Origin: Sanguinoderma infundibulare | Lineage: Eukaryota; Basidiomycota; Agaricomycetes; Polyporales; Polyporaceae | Length of the DNA stretch: 64,000 nt | Reading direction: 5' to 3' | Assembly (NCBI GenBank): GCA_032821775.1 | Contig: JAVLRN010000002.1 | Location: forward strand, 4,030,001 to 4,094,000 | Program-made: the position numbers and the translations under genes | The notes under the pieces: model-generated | Told to the model about the DNA's origin: nothing | Databases searched by the model: none | The model's input: the letters and a program-made list of their open reading frames with translations, nothing else | Shown: positions 1-12,367 of the stretch, in pieces | Numbering within the stretch: the stretch's first letter is position 1 | Layout of the letters: each line of letters opens with the position of its first letter

Positions 1-2746
1 CATGAGGCCTTGAACAGATAATGGAGGTATCCACGCCTCCGTTGTGCTTTATAAGCGTAAGATGTCGACGTCAGTGGTAAGGATCGGGAAGCTCATCCGT
101 TATGCCAGAACTGCTTGAGGGCGTCCTGTTTGCGAACATCCGGTTCCACGACACTGTTTCACGCGGTCGACTTTTGAACCGCTTCGGAAAGGATTTTGAA
201 GGCAAGTCCAGACTTGGCTCTCTTCTGACGGCAGGGGACTGACTGTAGAATTAATAGGCATTGATAGCAATCTCCCTGACAACTTCGGACGTAGTATTAT
301 GTATGGTCTGTCGGTCATCACGACCTTCGTCACTGTCTCCGTGGTGGGCGGACCTGGCTTCTTCATCGCGGGGATCTTCTTCGGTTTCATTTACTACAGT
401 GGTAAGTATCATTAACCACCGCGTCTGTCCGCCGCTTACAATTGTTCACACGCGCATAGTTGGCAAGGTACGTTGCGTCATGGCTTCCGCACGCCGCTCG
501 AGATTGACGCTTTCTCCGGAAAGGTCTACGGACAAACATCCCGCGACATGCGTAGATTAGGTACGTTGCTTCCCGCACACCTCACGATCTCCTCACGATC
601 CCGATCCCGGCGCCGCTGACTCCGTTCCGCAGACTCCGTCACCCGGTCCCCACTGTACTCAATCTACGGTGAAACGATCGCGGGTGTCGCCGTCGTTCGT
701 GCCTTCGGTGCATCTTCGAAATTCCTGCGTGACATGATGCGTTGCGCCGATACGGTACACGATCTCACTTCAGATTACCACTATGATGACCCCTGACGGT
801 TTCCCTTTAGAATGCCAACCCGGTCTACTGGATGTGGGGAGGTGAGTCCGAACCATTAGGGGTGGACAGAAGGCGAGTGCTCACCGGCGATCTGGCTCAG
901 TCAACCGCTGGCTGTCCGCCCGCTTCCTTCTGCTGTCTAGTGCCGTTGTCAGCCTTACTGCCTTCGTCTCCGTGATGAGCCCGAGCATCGACGCTTCACT
1001 CGCTGGGTTCGCGCTCGCCTTCGCGTCGTCACTTCTTTTGGATGTGAGTGCCCTCCCTCAGTATGCGAACGCGTGGACTGACACATGCCCCTCCCTAGCT
1101 TCTCTGGATGGTGAGATTTATAGGCTAGCTGAGCGCCAGACGGCCCAATGACATGCTTCCACTAGGTCCGTCGCTTCGTCGGTCTGGAGCAATCCATGGT
1201 GAGAAGTTACCCCTTCGTCGTTGTGAGAGCGCCCTAATGGCTGCGACCCAGGTCGCTGTGGAACGTGTCAAGGAATTCGCAGAGCTTCCCCGGGAGCCGC
1301 CAGAGTTCATCGAACCCCGACCCCAAGCGTCCTGGCCCGAGAACGGGGAAATTAAGTGCGAGGATCTCGTCATCCGATACGCGGTTCGTCCCCTTGTACC
1401 CCGGGTTTCTGGAATGTGGACCCTGAGCTGACGACCGCCCTGCGACACGATTGGACAGCCCGAGCTGCCAGATGTGCTCCACCATCTCTCGTTTGAGATT
1501 CGCCCTGGTGAGAAAGTCGGCGTTCTGGGTCGCACTGGATCGGGGAAGAGTACCCTGGCCCTGTCGTTCTTCCGTTTCGTGGAACCCGTGGGGGGCCGCA
1601 TCCTCATCGACGGCTTGGACATCTCCAAGATTGGCTTGACCGATCTCCGGAGCAAATTGACTATCATTCCGCGTGCGTCTGGCTCGGCTTCTGTCTTGCT
1701 GTGTTTTGCTCACGTCGGTGCCATTTACAGAGGATCCTACGATCCTGAGTGGGACGCTTCGGTCGACCCTTGACGTGTTCGACGAGTACGAGGATGCTGA
1801 AATTGTGCGTGTTCGGTCTTCCGTGCATTCCGTGAGGTCGTCTTGACGGTCGCTTCCAGTACGAGGCGCTCCGGCGGGTGCACCTCATTCCGTCTGGAGA
1901 GGAGACAACAGGTGAAGAAAACGAGGGTGTGAACGTAAACGTCTTCCGCAATCTGGACTCTACCGTGTCTGAAGGCGGCGAGAACTTCTCCACGGGGTGC
2001 GCAGGATATCTCCGATGGTCTTCGTGCGAGATCCACTTACTGACCTTCCATGCCTGTCCGCGTATGGTGGCCCCTGACAGCGAGAAGCAGCTGCTTTGCA
2101 TGGCCCGCGCGATCCTGAAACGTTCCCGAGTGCTTCTGATGGACGAGGTGCGTGTTCGGTGGCAGACTGCACGGATCCCGAGGGAAGAATAGTGCTGATC
2201 GTGGCCACCTGCTGCATCAGGCGACTGCAAGGTAACGCGCATTCTCATGACGTCCGGGTTTACACGAGGACTGACGAGCGACTCTGCGCAGCGTCGACTA
2301 TGCCACGGACGAGCTTATCGGGAAGACGATTCGACAGTGAGTGGTCGTGGTCCGCCGCCACCCCCGTTCTCTCCGAGTTCCCTTCCGCTTGCGTGTCCGC
2401 GCGCGCGGGGGCGTATCTGCCCCAACGATCACTGACCCCCATCTTTTCGCGCCTTCTCAGGGAGTTTGCGTCAAGCACGATACTCACGATTGCCCATCGT
2501 CTGAGAACGGTCATTGATTACGACAGGGTAAGGTTTCCCATTTACGTCCGCACATCAGGTTTCAAGACGGGATCTATCTCTAACGGAATCTGCCGCGCAC
2601 AGGTGATGCTCCTCGACCAGGGCAAGATCGTCGAGTTCGACACCCCTGCCGCCCTGCTGTCGGACGCGCAGTCCAAGTTCCACGCGCTCTGCAAGGCGAC
2701 CGGAAAGCAGGAGTTTGCGATGTTGAAGAAGATGGCTGGTGTTTAG
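1..2746 (+). CDS. ABCC-type ABC transporter, C-terminal half (5' end outside window)
   Basis: ATP-driven export pump of the multidrug-resistance-associated (ABCC) type, expected in the plasma or vacuolar membrane. Only the second membrane domain and second nucleotide-binding domain are present. The membrane domain starts near 90 ([14 protein letters not shown]), and the loop [12 protein letters not shown] is typical of ABCC. The ATPase domain has Walker [10 protein letters not shown] at 1528-1554, the ABCC signature [11 protein letters not shown] near 1962-2000, a Walker B/D-loop LLMDEATAS split by two introns (2148-2290) and the H-loop TIAHRL near 2484. The signature ends TGEKQ rather than the commoner VGQRQ. 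Exons join cleanly in frame through about a dozen short introns, including a GC-AG intron at 202-257 and an 8-nt exon at 460-467. Stop is at 2744-2746. Substrate cannot be read from sequence. I am confident of the family and of the missing 5' half. Confidence 0.93.
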
Positions 2747-2961
2747 ATTTTTTTGAGCTGCGGGTTATGTAGACATGGTGGAACGTCGTTAGAAGTGGTG
2801 CCACAATGCATTGCCGGGCTGTGGTCGTGGAGACGACGCCCACAGCGGAATAAAGGTGGACGAGCGCTCCGCCCTCCGAGCTGCGCTCTTCCGGCACTGA
2901 TGGTTGTGCTCTCTGGCTTGTACCTCCATCCCCTCTTGCTTGCCGGAGTCGTGTGTCGGAC

Positions 2962-3651
2962 ATGGCTGGCAGTTCTGGCACAGAGTCGACGCTCATCTTC
3001 GCCTTTCTCATTTCTTTCTTGGGAATCTTCGCTCTTGCCGTGACAGGAGGCATCCTTTGGCCCCAAATTCGGAGGTTGCTGGCAAGGCAGTTTGGCATCC
3101 TTCAGACCCAGGAGGAGGCGTCGTCGACGCATATTACCCACCAGCCCATGCCGGAACTGTGGGACGTGTGGGTGCGGGAGGTGGTGAGGAGCGCGAGGAC
3201 GTCAGAATGTGCATGGGAGCACCTGCGGGCAAGTATCCCTCCTCCGCTATTACGTCCTTTGAGCGTCCGCAATTACGCAGACCTTGCAGCCGCTGGCACT
3301 CCGTGTCAGTTCCGCTGATGGCACCAGTTCTGGTGGGACGTCCAGGGCCCCGAAGCGGTGGAAGTCGAGGTGCGTGCCCGTGCGCCATATCTGTGGCCGA
3401 ATCCTCGCTCACACGTTCTGGACCCCTGCCCCATGGCTCCCTGACTTCCTGCCCAAAGATCTTTGCTGTGGGCACGAAGAAGGAAAGATCTTGCGACGAC
3501 TCCAGAAGACGCGGCTGAGCACGATAGCCGCGACGGCAGCGTTGCGGTGGTCATCGCCATGCCCGGTGCCGCACCTGAGAACGAGCGTCGATTGAGCGAG
3601 TACGCTTTGGGCCTCTCCCAAGTCCGCTGTAGTGATCGTGGTATCTCATGA
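2962..3651 (+). CDS. Small one-helix membrane protein, unnamed family (member A)
   Basis: Three exons, 2962-3228, 3281-3369 and 3459-3651, give 182 residues. The first intron is a 52-bp GC-AG intron (donor GCAAGT). The start is the first ATG (MAGSSGTEST); an in-frame GTG lies three codons upstream. A hydrophobic helix at residues 9-31 (LIFAFLISFLGIFALAVTGG) is followed by basic WPQIRRLLARQ, so the long tail is probably cytoplasmic. The tail has PELWDVW (near 3150), a W-x-x-L...LQP segment across the first intron, a basic patch WARRRK and the strip VAVVIAMPG near 3541. The same order recurs in the gene at 39818-40772. I recall similar hypothetical proteins from Agaricomycetes but know no function. 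It lies 215 bp downstream of the ABC transporter on the same strand. The gene is likely real; its role is unknown. Confidence 0.66.
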
Positions 3652-6600
3652 TGGTCGATATTCAAGACGATGTTCGAGCATTGGATGGTTCGGTCTATGT
3701 ACATCGACCTCTTCCCCGTGTACTATTATAACTTCACTGCTCTGACTATTTCATGCAGGCTAACCGTTCTGTTCCCCTGATTCCAACCCCTCCAGCCTTC
3801 CCGTTCGTTCTGGCCACCCCACGTTTCCCGTGCTGTACGCCATCCCTCTGGCTCTAGACCCTTCAGAAAACAGAGACGCAACGCCCGACAGCGTGCGTCG
3901 CCCCCAAGAACGTTGGAACGCCGTCCTTCCCACTCCAAGCTCTGCCACATGTTCTGCATAACCGACACGTCGTCTCCTTCCCATTCCCCATTGGCTCTAT
4001 TCTTGCGGGTACGTTGTCGAGCGAGTAGCGGGGCTGACTTGGCAGGCCGGCCGGCGCGATTGAATGCCTTGAGCCAGCCCCCGTTCTCATCGATGCAGAA
4101 ACTTGTTTGGCCTAGCCAACCTCGTTGGCATTATCTTTGCGACTTCTAGGCTGCTGCTGATCTCTCGCCACTCTCACATCACCTCGGCATTATTCAAAAA
4201 TAGGCAAGTCTCGCAAAGTAGCCTTACATCCACCGCGCGCCCTAGAACAAAGCATCCCTGAAGATCGCGGGGCCAGGGTATGCGCAGGTATCGCCTGGCC
4301 ACACCTTTGCCCCATTAGGCAGCGACGAGCATCCAAGCCAGGTAAGCGCTGCGACACGCCCTGATACGCCTGATGGAACTTGGACGAACGAGCATGCTTC
4401 TTCACGGCCATTTGCTTGCCACGCCTTCTATCGCCTCGGTATCACCATGGAAATTATTCCGCGTCATAGGACCAGAGGATGCCAAATCAGACGGAGCTCA
4501 GCAGCGAGGATCTCCTTTCATTATCGTGCGCCCCGTATGCTATCTCGCAGCCATCTCTATGGGAGGTTCTCCTGCCACTCGCTAAATCTAATGCTCGCAG
4601 GGCACGATCACTGATCACGCGTCCAAGAGGCTGGCGATGACACGTTGGTGGGCGTTCTCACACACTCCTCCACCGGTGATTGCTCATGTGCACCACTCTC
4701 CAGATCCTGGGGTCGCCGCTGAGAGCAATGCCCGCCCGTCAGGCCATCCTCGTGCCTCCCTGGTCGTCCATCTGAAGATCATGACGTTCGCCTTCGTCCT
4801 GCCTCGTTGCAGCGTTGTTCCAACCTTGCTTCCATTCCGTCGGCGAGGCGCAGGCACGCGCGGGCGTTTTGCCAGTCTCAGCTTCTCGCCTTCCTGCACT
4901 GGCATCCCCGTTCTCGCCGACGACAATGTGTGCCCGTGGCAAGCTTCGTGGGTTCTCGAGTTCTCAGCTGCTCGTACGAGGGCTGGACTGTCACTCCGAA
5001 CGGGCGTGTGATTCGTTTTCCAAGGTACGAGTCCTGTGCGTTCAATACTGCGATGCTGATACAACGAGCCTTGCGTTCATTATGGCGGCAAGGGCGTTGG
5101 AGTGGCAAGGGTATAACGTAACAGTACGCAAATCTTCCATCTTGGGACAGAACCACGTATAGCGCCCAAAACAGGAATTTTGCCCTACCGGGCGTTGTGG
5201 CCAGGATCGATGTCCTTCGCGTCCAGAAAGAAACGGTGCCCTGTGCGGCGTTTGCCTCTGCCTCCAATATCCTCTCCACTGGTGCGTATTTCCTTAGATC
5301 AGCGACCTCGGACATTCTCAGCATTACCGCGCTTTAGGCTGTATATTATGACGCCACGTTGACGGCCTAGAGACTATCGAGAAGGAGCGCACGCTGCTGC
5401 TTCTGCGGCGTCCATAAGCCCAAAAAGGACATCCTCGCGTCCGGCACACGATGGTTCATCGTCGCTCCGACTGCTGATCCCACGTATGTTTTTCCTCGCA
5501 GAAGGTTCGACGCGAGCATCCCTGGCCACATGATGCGCCCACCGTCTCCCCGGACGTGAGAGTGGAGTACTCCGCGTTCCACTGCGGTTCCATGCGCGTT
5601 GCGCTTGGGGCGTTTTAGCACCCGTTTTTAGCGTTCCGCAGGACGAGGATCTCGCGCTTCTCTCTCTCTGCGACCGTACGTACGTCGGCGGCCTCCCCCC
5701 TCCCCTTCTCTCTTCTCTGATCCTTGTCATTTCGGACTCGGAGTCGCGCTCTGGACCGCGCTCGTGCGTACGGTGTCGCCGCCAGCGGACTGGACATGTG
5801 CGAGTTCCGCAAGCCTAGCCCTCAGATCCCCTCCCCCCGGTCTTCCTTTCGTCCCTTCCGCCGCGAACCTGCATCTTTACGCGAGCGGTCGTTGCCGCTT
5901 TTCACCTGCCCTGCTCGCCCCCAGAGCGTCAAGTCGGGTATAGAGCTGGGTGGGCTTCTATCTGGGATGCCAGCCGCGGAGAAATCTGCCAGATAGGTTC
6001 CTATCAGGATAGAGATAGGGTGGAGTCGTGGGTGGCCACTCTGCGGTTCTGTCAAAGTAAGCTACCTTTGCGAACGCATAATCGTTGGCCAGTGGCTGCA
6101 GGCTAGACTCCCCATGCTCTCTCTCTCTACATCTACCGGCCCCATCGTGTGCGTAATCGCGTACGCGCCCGTCGGTAGCTTACCGCCATGAGCCACGGAC
6201 GATTGCGCTCCCGCGGTTCTAGACTTGCAAGCAACGGGGATGGGAACGAGAACGACGAGGACGAGGACGAGACCGTACGTCTGTGTCTCAGGACTGCGTG
6301 CTATAACGTGTGAGGCTGATTGAACCCTCTGGGCATTGAACTTAGTAGCTACACGGGAGGCTGACGAGCTGCGTTCCCATCAGCCCGCCACGACTCAAGT
6401 GCTCAAGTTCTCAATGCTCGAACGTTCAGTGGTCGACGACGTCTCAACGAAGAATGTCAAGTGACCTCTAGGAGGGCGATCGGGCCCAGACTCCAGAGTC
6501 CGAGTCGTCGCCCGTAGGTCCCTGTGTACCCTGCCTCGTGCTTCTGGATCGAGGTGCTCTCGCTGACAGGCGGGCGTGCCGTCGGACTGCCGCGCTCGTT

Positions 6601-8641
6601 CTGGGTCGTCACGCTCATCCTCCTGAATCAATACCCATCCGATGTCGTATCCTGTAGCGGGCGCAGCGACGACTTCGCGGCGACTCTGAACTGAACCTTG
6701 CGGCGATTACCTACACGACTCTGGTCATTCCAGCATTCCAGTTTAGTGATCGTCTGCGCGACGTAATAGGTGCTGGGCTACGAAAGAGCGCAGTGCTTGG
6801 CGCGGCGTCCGCCCGTCGCGACGCCTGATGCGTTGTTACATCCTTCGGGTGGACCACAAGACCCGCGGGTGCTTGTGGACCCTTGTGGACGAGGTCGGAG
6901 GGTTACGAATTCCGGCCCCACTACCACCACGACTTACGTTCAGGTGAGCCAATAGTTTCTGGTGTGCCTGCAGTACCTGAGTCTCGAATCTAGGCGGTGA
7001 GACTCGCCCCGTTGGTCTGTGAGGCACCGTTTGGCTGTAAACCGCACGTTACTCATCGGGGGGCGTTGTCGTGACCTCGAATGGATCAGCGTAAAGGCTC
7101 AAGAAAAAGCTCAAGACTCTCCGTTACGTAGGAGCGGAGAGGCTATTCGACCCAGCCGAGGTCAGCAGGGGCGCCCCAGCGTGGCAACCCATTACTCAAC
7201 GTCGGACATTAACGTCCCTGTTCCATGGGCAGTGGCATCCGAACCGACTTATCGTCCATCTATCTATCCATCGCATGCGATGCCTGCATTGCAACATTGG
7301 TTTTTTTTTTAAAGAAAGTAGTACAGAAAACGTCGACAGTCGTCGCGCGCATTTTCGCAGAAACTTGTGCTCACTGGGCCCGGACGGGCCGTGCATTCTC
7401 GCTACAACCCTCTCCCGCCGTGCGAAACTCCACCTGGAACACAGAGGTTTCCGAACAACAATGCGAGTGGAGCTGTACGTAGCTTGCTGTTCTCTCTCTC
7501 GTGCCTATAACTGGAACAAGTTATGATGCGCTCAGTCGTTCATCATGGACAGCACGGCGTTCGGGCGACTTCTTCCGTCCGTATCCAACACAGCGCGCCC
7601 TGGAATCCCGGAAGCAAGACGCAACAGGTCGCAACCCGTGACCAAATAACCGACCGCTGGTACTCAGAGTCATTAATATTGGCTCCCTACATATATTGGA
7701 TGGAAGCGGTCTCAAGCGAATCTGAATCTGATTCATGCTCTGCTTGCTGGGTATAGATCGTCACCATTTCTGCCTTGCCGCAATAGGGTCGAGCCGCGGA
7801 CCCTACCGCCATCGAACGAATGAAGATCCAATCCCACGTGAGCCTAGACCGCGCGGACCACCTCCCCCCTTTGCGCCCTCGACAGAACACCCGACAGGCC
7901 AATTTGTGCGCGGCTAAGCAGGTGTACCGCGATCGGGCGTCGGCTACAGGACAAGCGCGACGAGGCGCCCTCGAGGGTAAGATCTGCAGGACCTCGGGCC
8001 CGGGTTCCGAGTACTTTACAGCACCGATCGCCCAAATGAAGGTCTCCAACGACGACCGTGGCGCGCGATCTGAACCATGTCGGAGGCGTATGAAGACGAG
8101 GCAGACGACGCTTGGCGCGACGTGGAGCCAGGACGGGTGAGAAGCCGAAGAAGGAGGGAGTTCGGCGTGGTGGAGCACCAGTTGCGTAACTTACCTGCGG
8201 CGAACCCGCGAACACGTCGTGTGGCCGCGCGATAAAGCGTGCGGAATTTCCGTCCTGACCGGCTCTACGAACGTTTGAACGCGGGGCGTTCTGGTGATGG
8301 GAAACCAGGATCCATCCGCCGCGTGGAGCTCGATACGATGAGAGCGAGCAGCAGACCTGCAGACCTGGCTAACCTGTGCGTGGACGTGTCATCCGGTACA
8401 GCGTTTGGGTGGACGTCCTCTGGCCATGAGACACGCGAGAACGCGTTGGATTTGGCATCTGGCGTACAGGAATACACATACACACTTCTTCTCGTCCCAT
8501 TCCTTCTGCACACGGACTAGCGCGTCCGCGCTCTACTGTTGGTTCTTCTCCCAAGTTCCGAAAAGCGACGCTCCATAACGTTCTTCCCCAGCAAGCGAGC
8601 CACAGCGGCATTGCGGCTCGTGTTCACGCACCCGTTCTCGT
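3652..8641. other. About 5 kb with no assignable gene
   Basis: Only short open frames occur. Two stretches hint at exons but could not be extended. Near 4098-4195 a hydrophobic run (NLFGLANLVGIIFATSRLLL) looks like a membrane helix. At 6188-6472 an acidic start (MSHGRLRSRGSR, then an E/D/N run) could splice over an intron to a 26-codon tail ending in TGA. Neither could be tied to a family, and intervening frames carry stops. The stretch may hold decayed genes or unrecognised small ones. Confidence 0.4.
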
Positions 8642-11600
8642 TCACCGCCCCATCCATCCCTGTGCACAAAGCGACCGAGGAGAGCGCTAGTCAGCAATCT
8701 GCAATCCCCATTCCGCATTTGTCCAAAGTGGCTCAGCCCTTCACAGGCTTCACAATCAGCAGCACATCACCTCGTCACCTCCTAGCGCCACAATTCTTAC
8801 CGCACACCACCCAAACGCACATCGGTCCAGCCCGGGCCGCTGCGCGGCGTGCACGGCGTGCACGAAGGCGACAGCCATCGGCCAAGCAATGAGAAGACAC
8901 AGCGACCGAAAGGACTCACCCCATCGACGACCAAGACCTCGCCGCACACGTACTGGCTCGCGGCGCTCGCCAGGAAGACGACGGGCCCTGCAAAGTCCCG
9001 GGGCTCGCCCCACCGTCCGGCGGGGATGCGTTCCGAAATCTGGCGCAGCCGAACGGGGTCTTGCAGCAGCTTCTCGTTCCTGCGTACACAGCGTAGTACG
9101 GTGAAAAAGTGGCGTTAGCGTCGTTGTCGTCGTCGTCACGACAGAAGAGAAGGCGCAGCTACTCTATCAGTGCGCGCAGACCCGAAGCGGGAAAGGACTG
9201 CAACCGTCAAGCTACAAGCTGTTTGCCTTCCCCGCCCCCAGATCGAGACTGGCCGCTCGCAGCGGGTCGCACAGTTACTTACTAGTTACTGACATGCGCG
9301 TGCGCGGCCGAGCAGAAGGCACGACGCCACGCAAATGACGTGCAACGCACTACAGCAGGGGTCCCGCGAAGAGGCCGCCGCCCCTCCAACGCGGGGCGCT
9401 GCGGCGGGCGTGCGCATCACACGTGTATCACGTCATCCGCCGCACCAGAGAATGATGAGGGAGATCGGGGTGCGCGCGAACCGGTCGCCTGCTCAGAGCT
9501 CACCTGCACGACTGTCACCAGCGGCAAGCGAGTACAAATTCACCGACTGAAAGCAGCCCGGTGGATCAGCGACAAACGGGAATGGACGAATGTCCCGCCC
9601 GTCAGGCAGAAAAAAAAATTCCGAGACCCTCTCCATTTCAGCCCGCAGAAGACGGGAACGCCCGAGTTCAGGTCGTTCAGACGTCTTCACAAAAAGAAAA
9701 CTGCGCAGAACAGCGGGTGGACTGCACCGTGGTGTCTCAGTGCGCCGCCATCCTGCAGCCCATTGACACCGACTTGACAGGACGCGTCCATTGCACGTGG
9801 CCGCGGACTTCAAAAGCGCACTGGTACGCCGCTCCATGAAGTAATTCCCGCGCCTGGTCCCGATGGACGAGTTGTGAGCACGCGTCTCGCAGCTCGGCAC
9901 TCGGGACGTCGGGTGTCCTCGGCGAAACAGAGCACGGAGAGCACGGCGCGGTCAAGCGCGCTTCCTGTGCGTCCATGGAAACCGAGAATGCAAGACAGAA
10001 GCACTCTCAGCAGAACTTCCCCGGTCAAGGCAAATCGCGATACAGTGCGCGCACACGCGCACGCAAGCTGGCGCACAGTAGCCTAAAGGCTCCCGCACGT
10101 CCGGAGACGTCGCGTTCGCGACCAAAAGGCAAAAACGAGCGCCCGCAGAGCCAAGACCCTCTGGTGAAGCAGAAATGAGTGGGGCGGGTGGGGGAAAGAG
10201 GCTCACATATCGGTGGCGATGTAACCGGGGGCGATCCCGTTCACTTGGACGTTCTCCTTGCTCCATTCGTTGCTCAGGGCCTTGGTAAGCTGCCCGAGTG
10301 CGCCCTTGGCAGACGCGTAGGCGGGCACGGTGAGCCCGCCCTGCAGTTGTGCCGTCGCGGCGAGGTCGAATGCGTCGGAGGACGAGCGGAGAAACAGGAC
10401 ACATAAAAGGGTTGATTGTCAGCACGTTGCAAAGCGAGGGGTAAGAAGAAGCCCCGCGTTGGGGATGTGCAGGGGACAATTGCATTTGACAATTGAGCAT
10501 GGCGTACCTGGAACGTGAGGAGGGAGCAGAAGTTAATGATCTTCCCGCGGCGGCGCGGGACCATGTGTTGGCCCGCGGCCTGCGAGAGCAGCCAGACGGA
10601 CTTGAGGTTCACGTTGATGACCTGTTAGTGAGTGCGGAGCGCAGAGGAGCGATGGGCGATACGACGAAAGCGGACAATCGAGGTATGGAAGGATGGGGAT
10701 GCGCAGTAGTTGACGCGAGGAGGCAGGGATGTGGTCGGGAAAACAGCACGCGACCGCGCAATGTCCAGCGAGCCGAGGAACGCCAGAGGAGAACGTGATT
10801 GTGCAAATGAATGTGAAGAGGAGCACGAGAGAGCCGCAGGGCGGCGTTAGTTCGGATAGGACCGAGGTCGGCCACAGATCGTAGGTGTGTGTTAGCGCAG
10901 CGATGCGTGTGCGTAGGAAAAGGAAAGAGTTTATGAGGCGACGATCGGGACAGCGGCCAGAATTGGGAAGGGGCATGCAGAAACATAGACCCGGTGACGT
11001 ATGGTCGGCCGAGAATGAGGGACGAGGCCGCACGGAGAAGTTGGAGCGCAGAGGGAGGAGTGGCCAGATCCGCGATCAGTGATCAGCGAACGGTTGGGGA
11101 CAAAAGGGAGAGAGCGCATATGTCGTTGAGGTAGACACGGTAAGAATGAGATGCACGGCATTTATCGCGAGGTGTTCCAATACGCGGGGCGAATGCGGGA
11201 AGCGAATAAAGTGCGGGCAGGGTTGCGCAGGAAGACCAACGCACGTCGGGGGCAGGGCGAAGTGTTAAATTGAGAGGCGGGGTCAGTGAGAGTGCATGAA
11301 GGGTTGGATGAGATGGGGACACGATAGGCAACGAAGAGCATGCAAAAACGTCCGGCGATGTGCGAGTAAGAGGGATGCCGAGGAAGTGGTGTGATGACCA
11401 AGGCACGGTGTAGAATCAGGGAGAGCACGCCATAAGAACGAAGAACGATAAGATGAGGGCCATGATGTTGAGACGGCAGAGGCCCATGGACCAGATAGAC
11501 GGAGGCGAGAGGAGCGGGTGTGCAGGTGACGTATGGCAGGATGGGCACATGAACAGCGTGATTCCCAACACGCACGGGAGGACACACGTGCGGGAAGGCC

Positions 11601-12367
11601 ACGGTCACGGAAAGAGGCGATTGGAGATGGTGTTGGTGGGCACAGGAAGAATAGATAGCCGATAAGCCGGGGTGCGCCAAGGGATCGGTTGGGGGGGAGA
11701 GGCGGGGACGACGATGGATGATGTGCGGTGGCCGGAAAAGGGAGAGGATGGAGGACGCGTGGAAAACGAGGGAAAACAACGGAAGTCAGCAAGAAGCCGC
11801 TGTCGTGCCAGAAACAACTCTAAACGAAAAATCAAGACATGACGGAAAAGGGAAGGGGCGAAAAGGGAAGGGAGGAGAAATTGGGAGCAAGAAGTGAGCA
11901 CGCACATCGTCCCAGTCGGACTCGGGGAAGAGGACGGCCGGGGATCTCCGCTGGATTCCAGCACAGTTGACGAGGACATGGATCTCTCCTCCCATGGCGT
12001 CGAGCGCCTTTGGGAAAAGGCCCTTGACGGCGTCAAGATCGGCGAGGTCGCAGTCGACGGTTTTGACGGTGCTGCCTGCGGCAGAGATGGCGTTGGCGGT
12101 TTCGTCGTTGGTGGACCCAGGCCGTCTGACGAGACAGATGCTAGCTCCGGCTTGAGCGAGAGCAATGGCGCATGCGGCACCGATGCCTGTTGGAGATAAG
12201 AAAATGGAGGGTGCATGAGCGAGTTGACTTTGGATATGAAGGCAAGGATCGCGGATGAGACGATATGGAGTAAGACAGCACGCACCGCGGGTGGCGCCTG
12301 TAATGAGCACATTTTGGCCCGCTAGCGAGAAGAGCTGCGGGGCGGGGACGGTTGGGGTCGGGTCCAT
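8642..12367 (-). CDS. Short-chain dehydrogenase/reductase, 2-deoxy-D-gluconate 3-dehydrogenase-like
   Basis: NAD(P)-dependent oxidoreductase of the classical SDR fold, cytosolic. Six exons on the minus strand (12286-12367, 11906-12186, 10508-10621, 10207-10340, 8920-9079, 8642-8659) sum to 789 nt, 262 residues, the usual SDR length. Seen in order: [20 protein letters not shown], cofactor loop TGATRGIG across intron 1, NCAGI, the [11 protein letters not shown] helix, catalytic Ser in FCSLLTF, YASAK (Tyr/Lys pair), the [12 protein letters not shown] motif and the C-terminal DGGWMGR. The resemblance to gluconate-type SDRs (KduD-like) rests on these blocks; the true substrate is inferred. Introns are 99, 1284, 167, 1127 and 260 bp; the two giant ones are exceptional here. 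It is divergent from the polyol dehydrogenase at 13060, suggesting shared control. Confidence 0.9.
9080..10206 (-). other. Giant intron 4 of the SDR gene (1127 bp)
   Basis: Donor GTGAGC at 10206 and acceptor TACGCAG at 9080-9086 rejoin codon ATG (GAT-AT|G-AAC), so the boundaries are well supported. No recognisable gene, repeat family or terminal inverted repeat is visible within it, and its sequence does not obviously match the other giant intron. Confidence 0.85.
10622..11905 (-). other. Giant intron 2 of the SDR gene (1284 bp)
   Basis: Bounded by GTGCGT at 11905 and a CTAACAG-type acceptor at 10622, both in phase so that GAC-GAT joins GTC-ATC-AAC. The sense strand is strongly pyrimidine-rich and has long stop-free runs (for example 11162-11779, about 205 codons) dominated by Ser, Pro, His and Leu, which look like composition effects rather than genes. 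I see no transposon ends inside. Confidence 0.85.

Noticed and set aside
3726..5340. Possible amino-acid permease-like gene, from a hydrophobic run near 4100 and frames near 4960
   Set aside because: No consistent splice chain and no permease signature motifs; the likeness rests on one helix.
11162..11779. 205-codon sense-strand frame inside SDR intron 2
   Set aside because: Pyrimidine-rich composition alone makes Ser/Pro/Leu/His codons and suppresses stops; no start context or domain.
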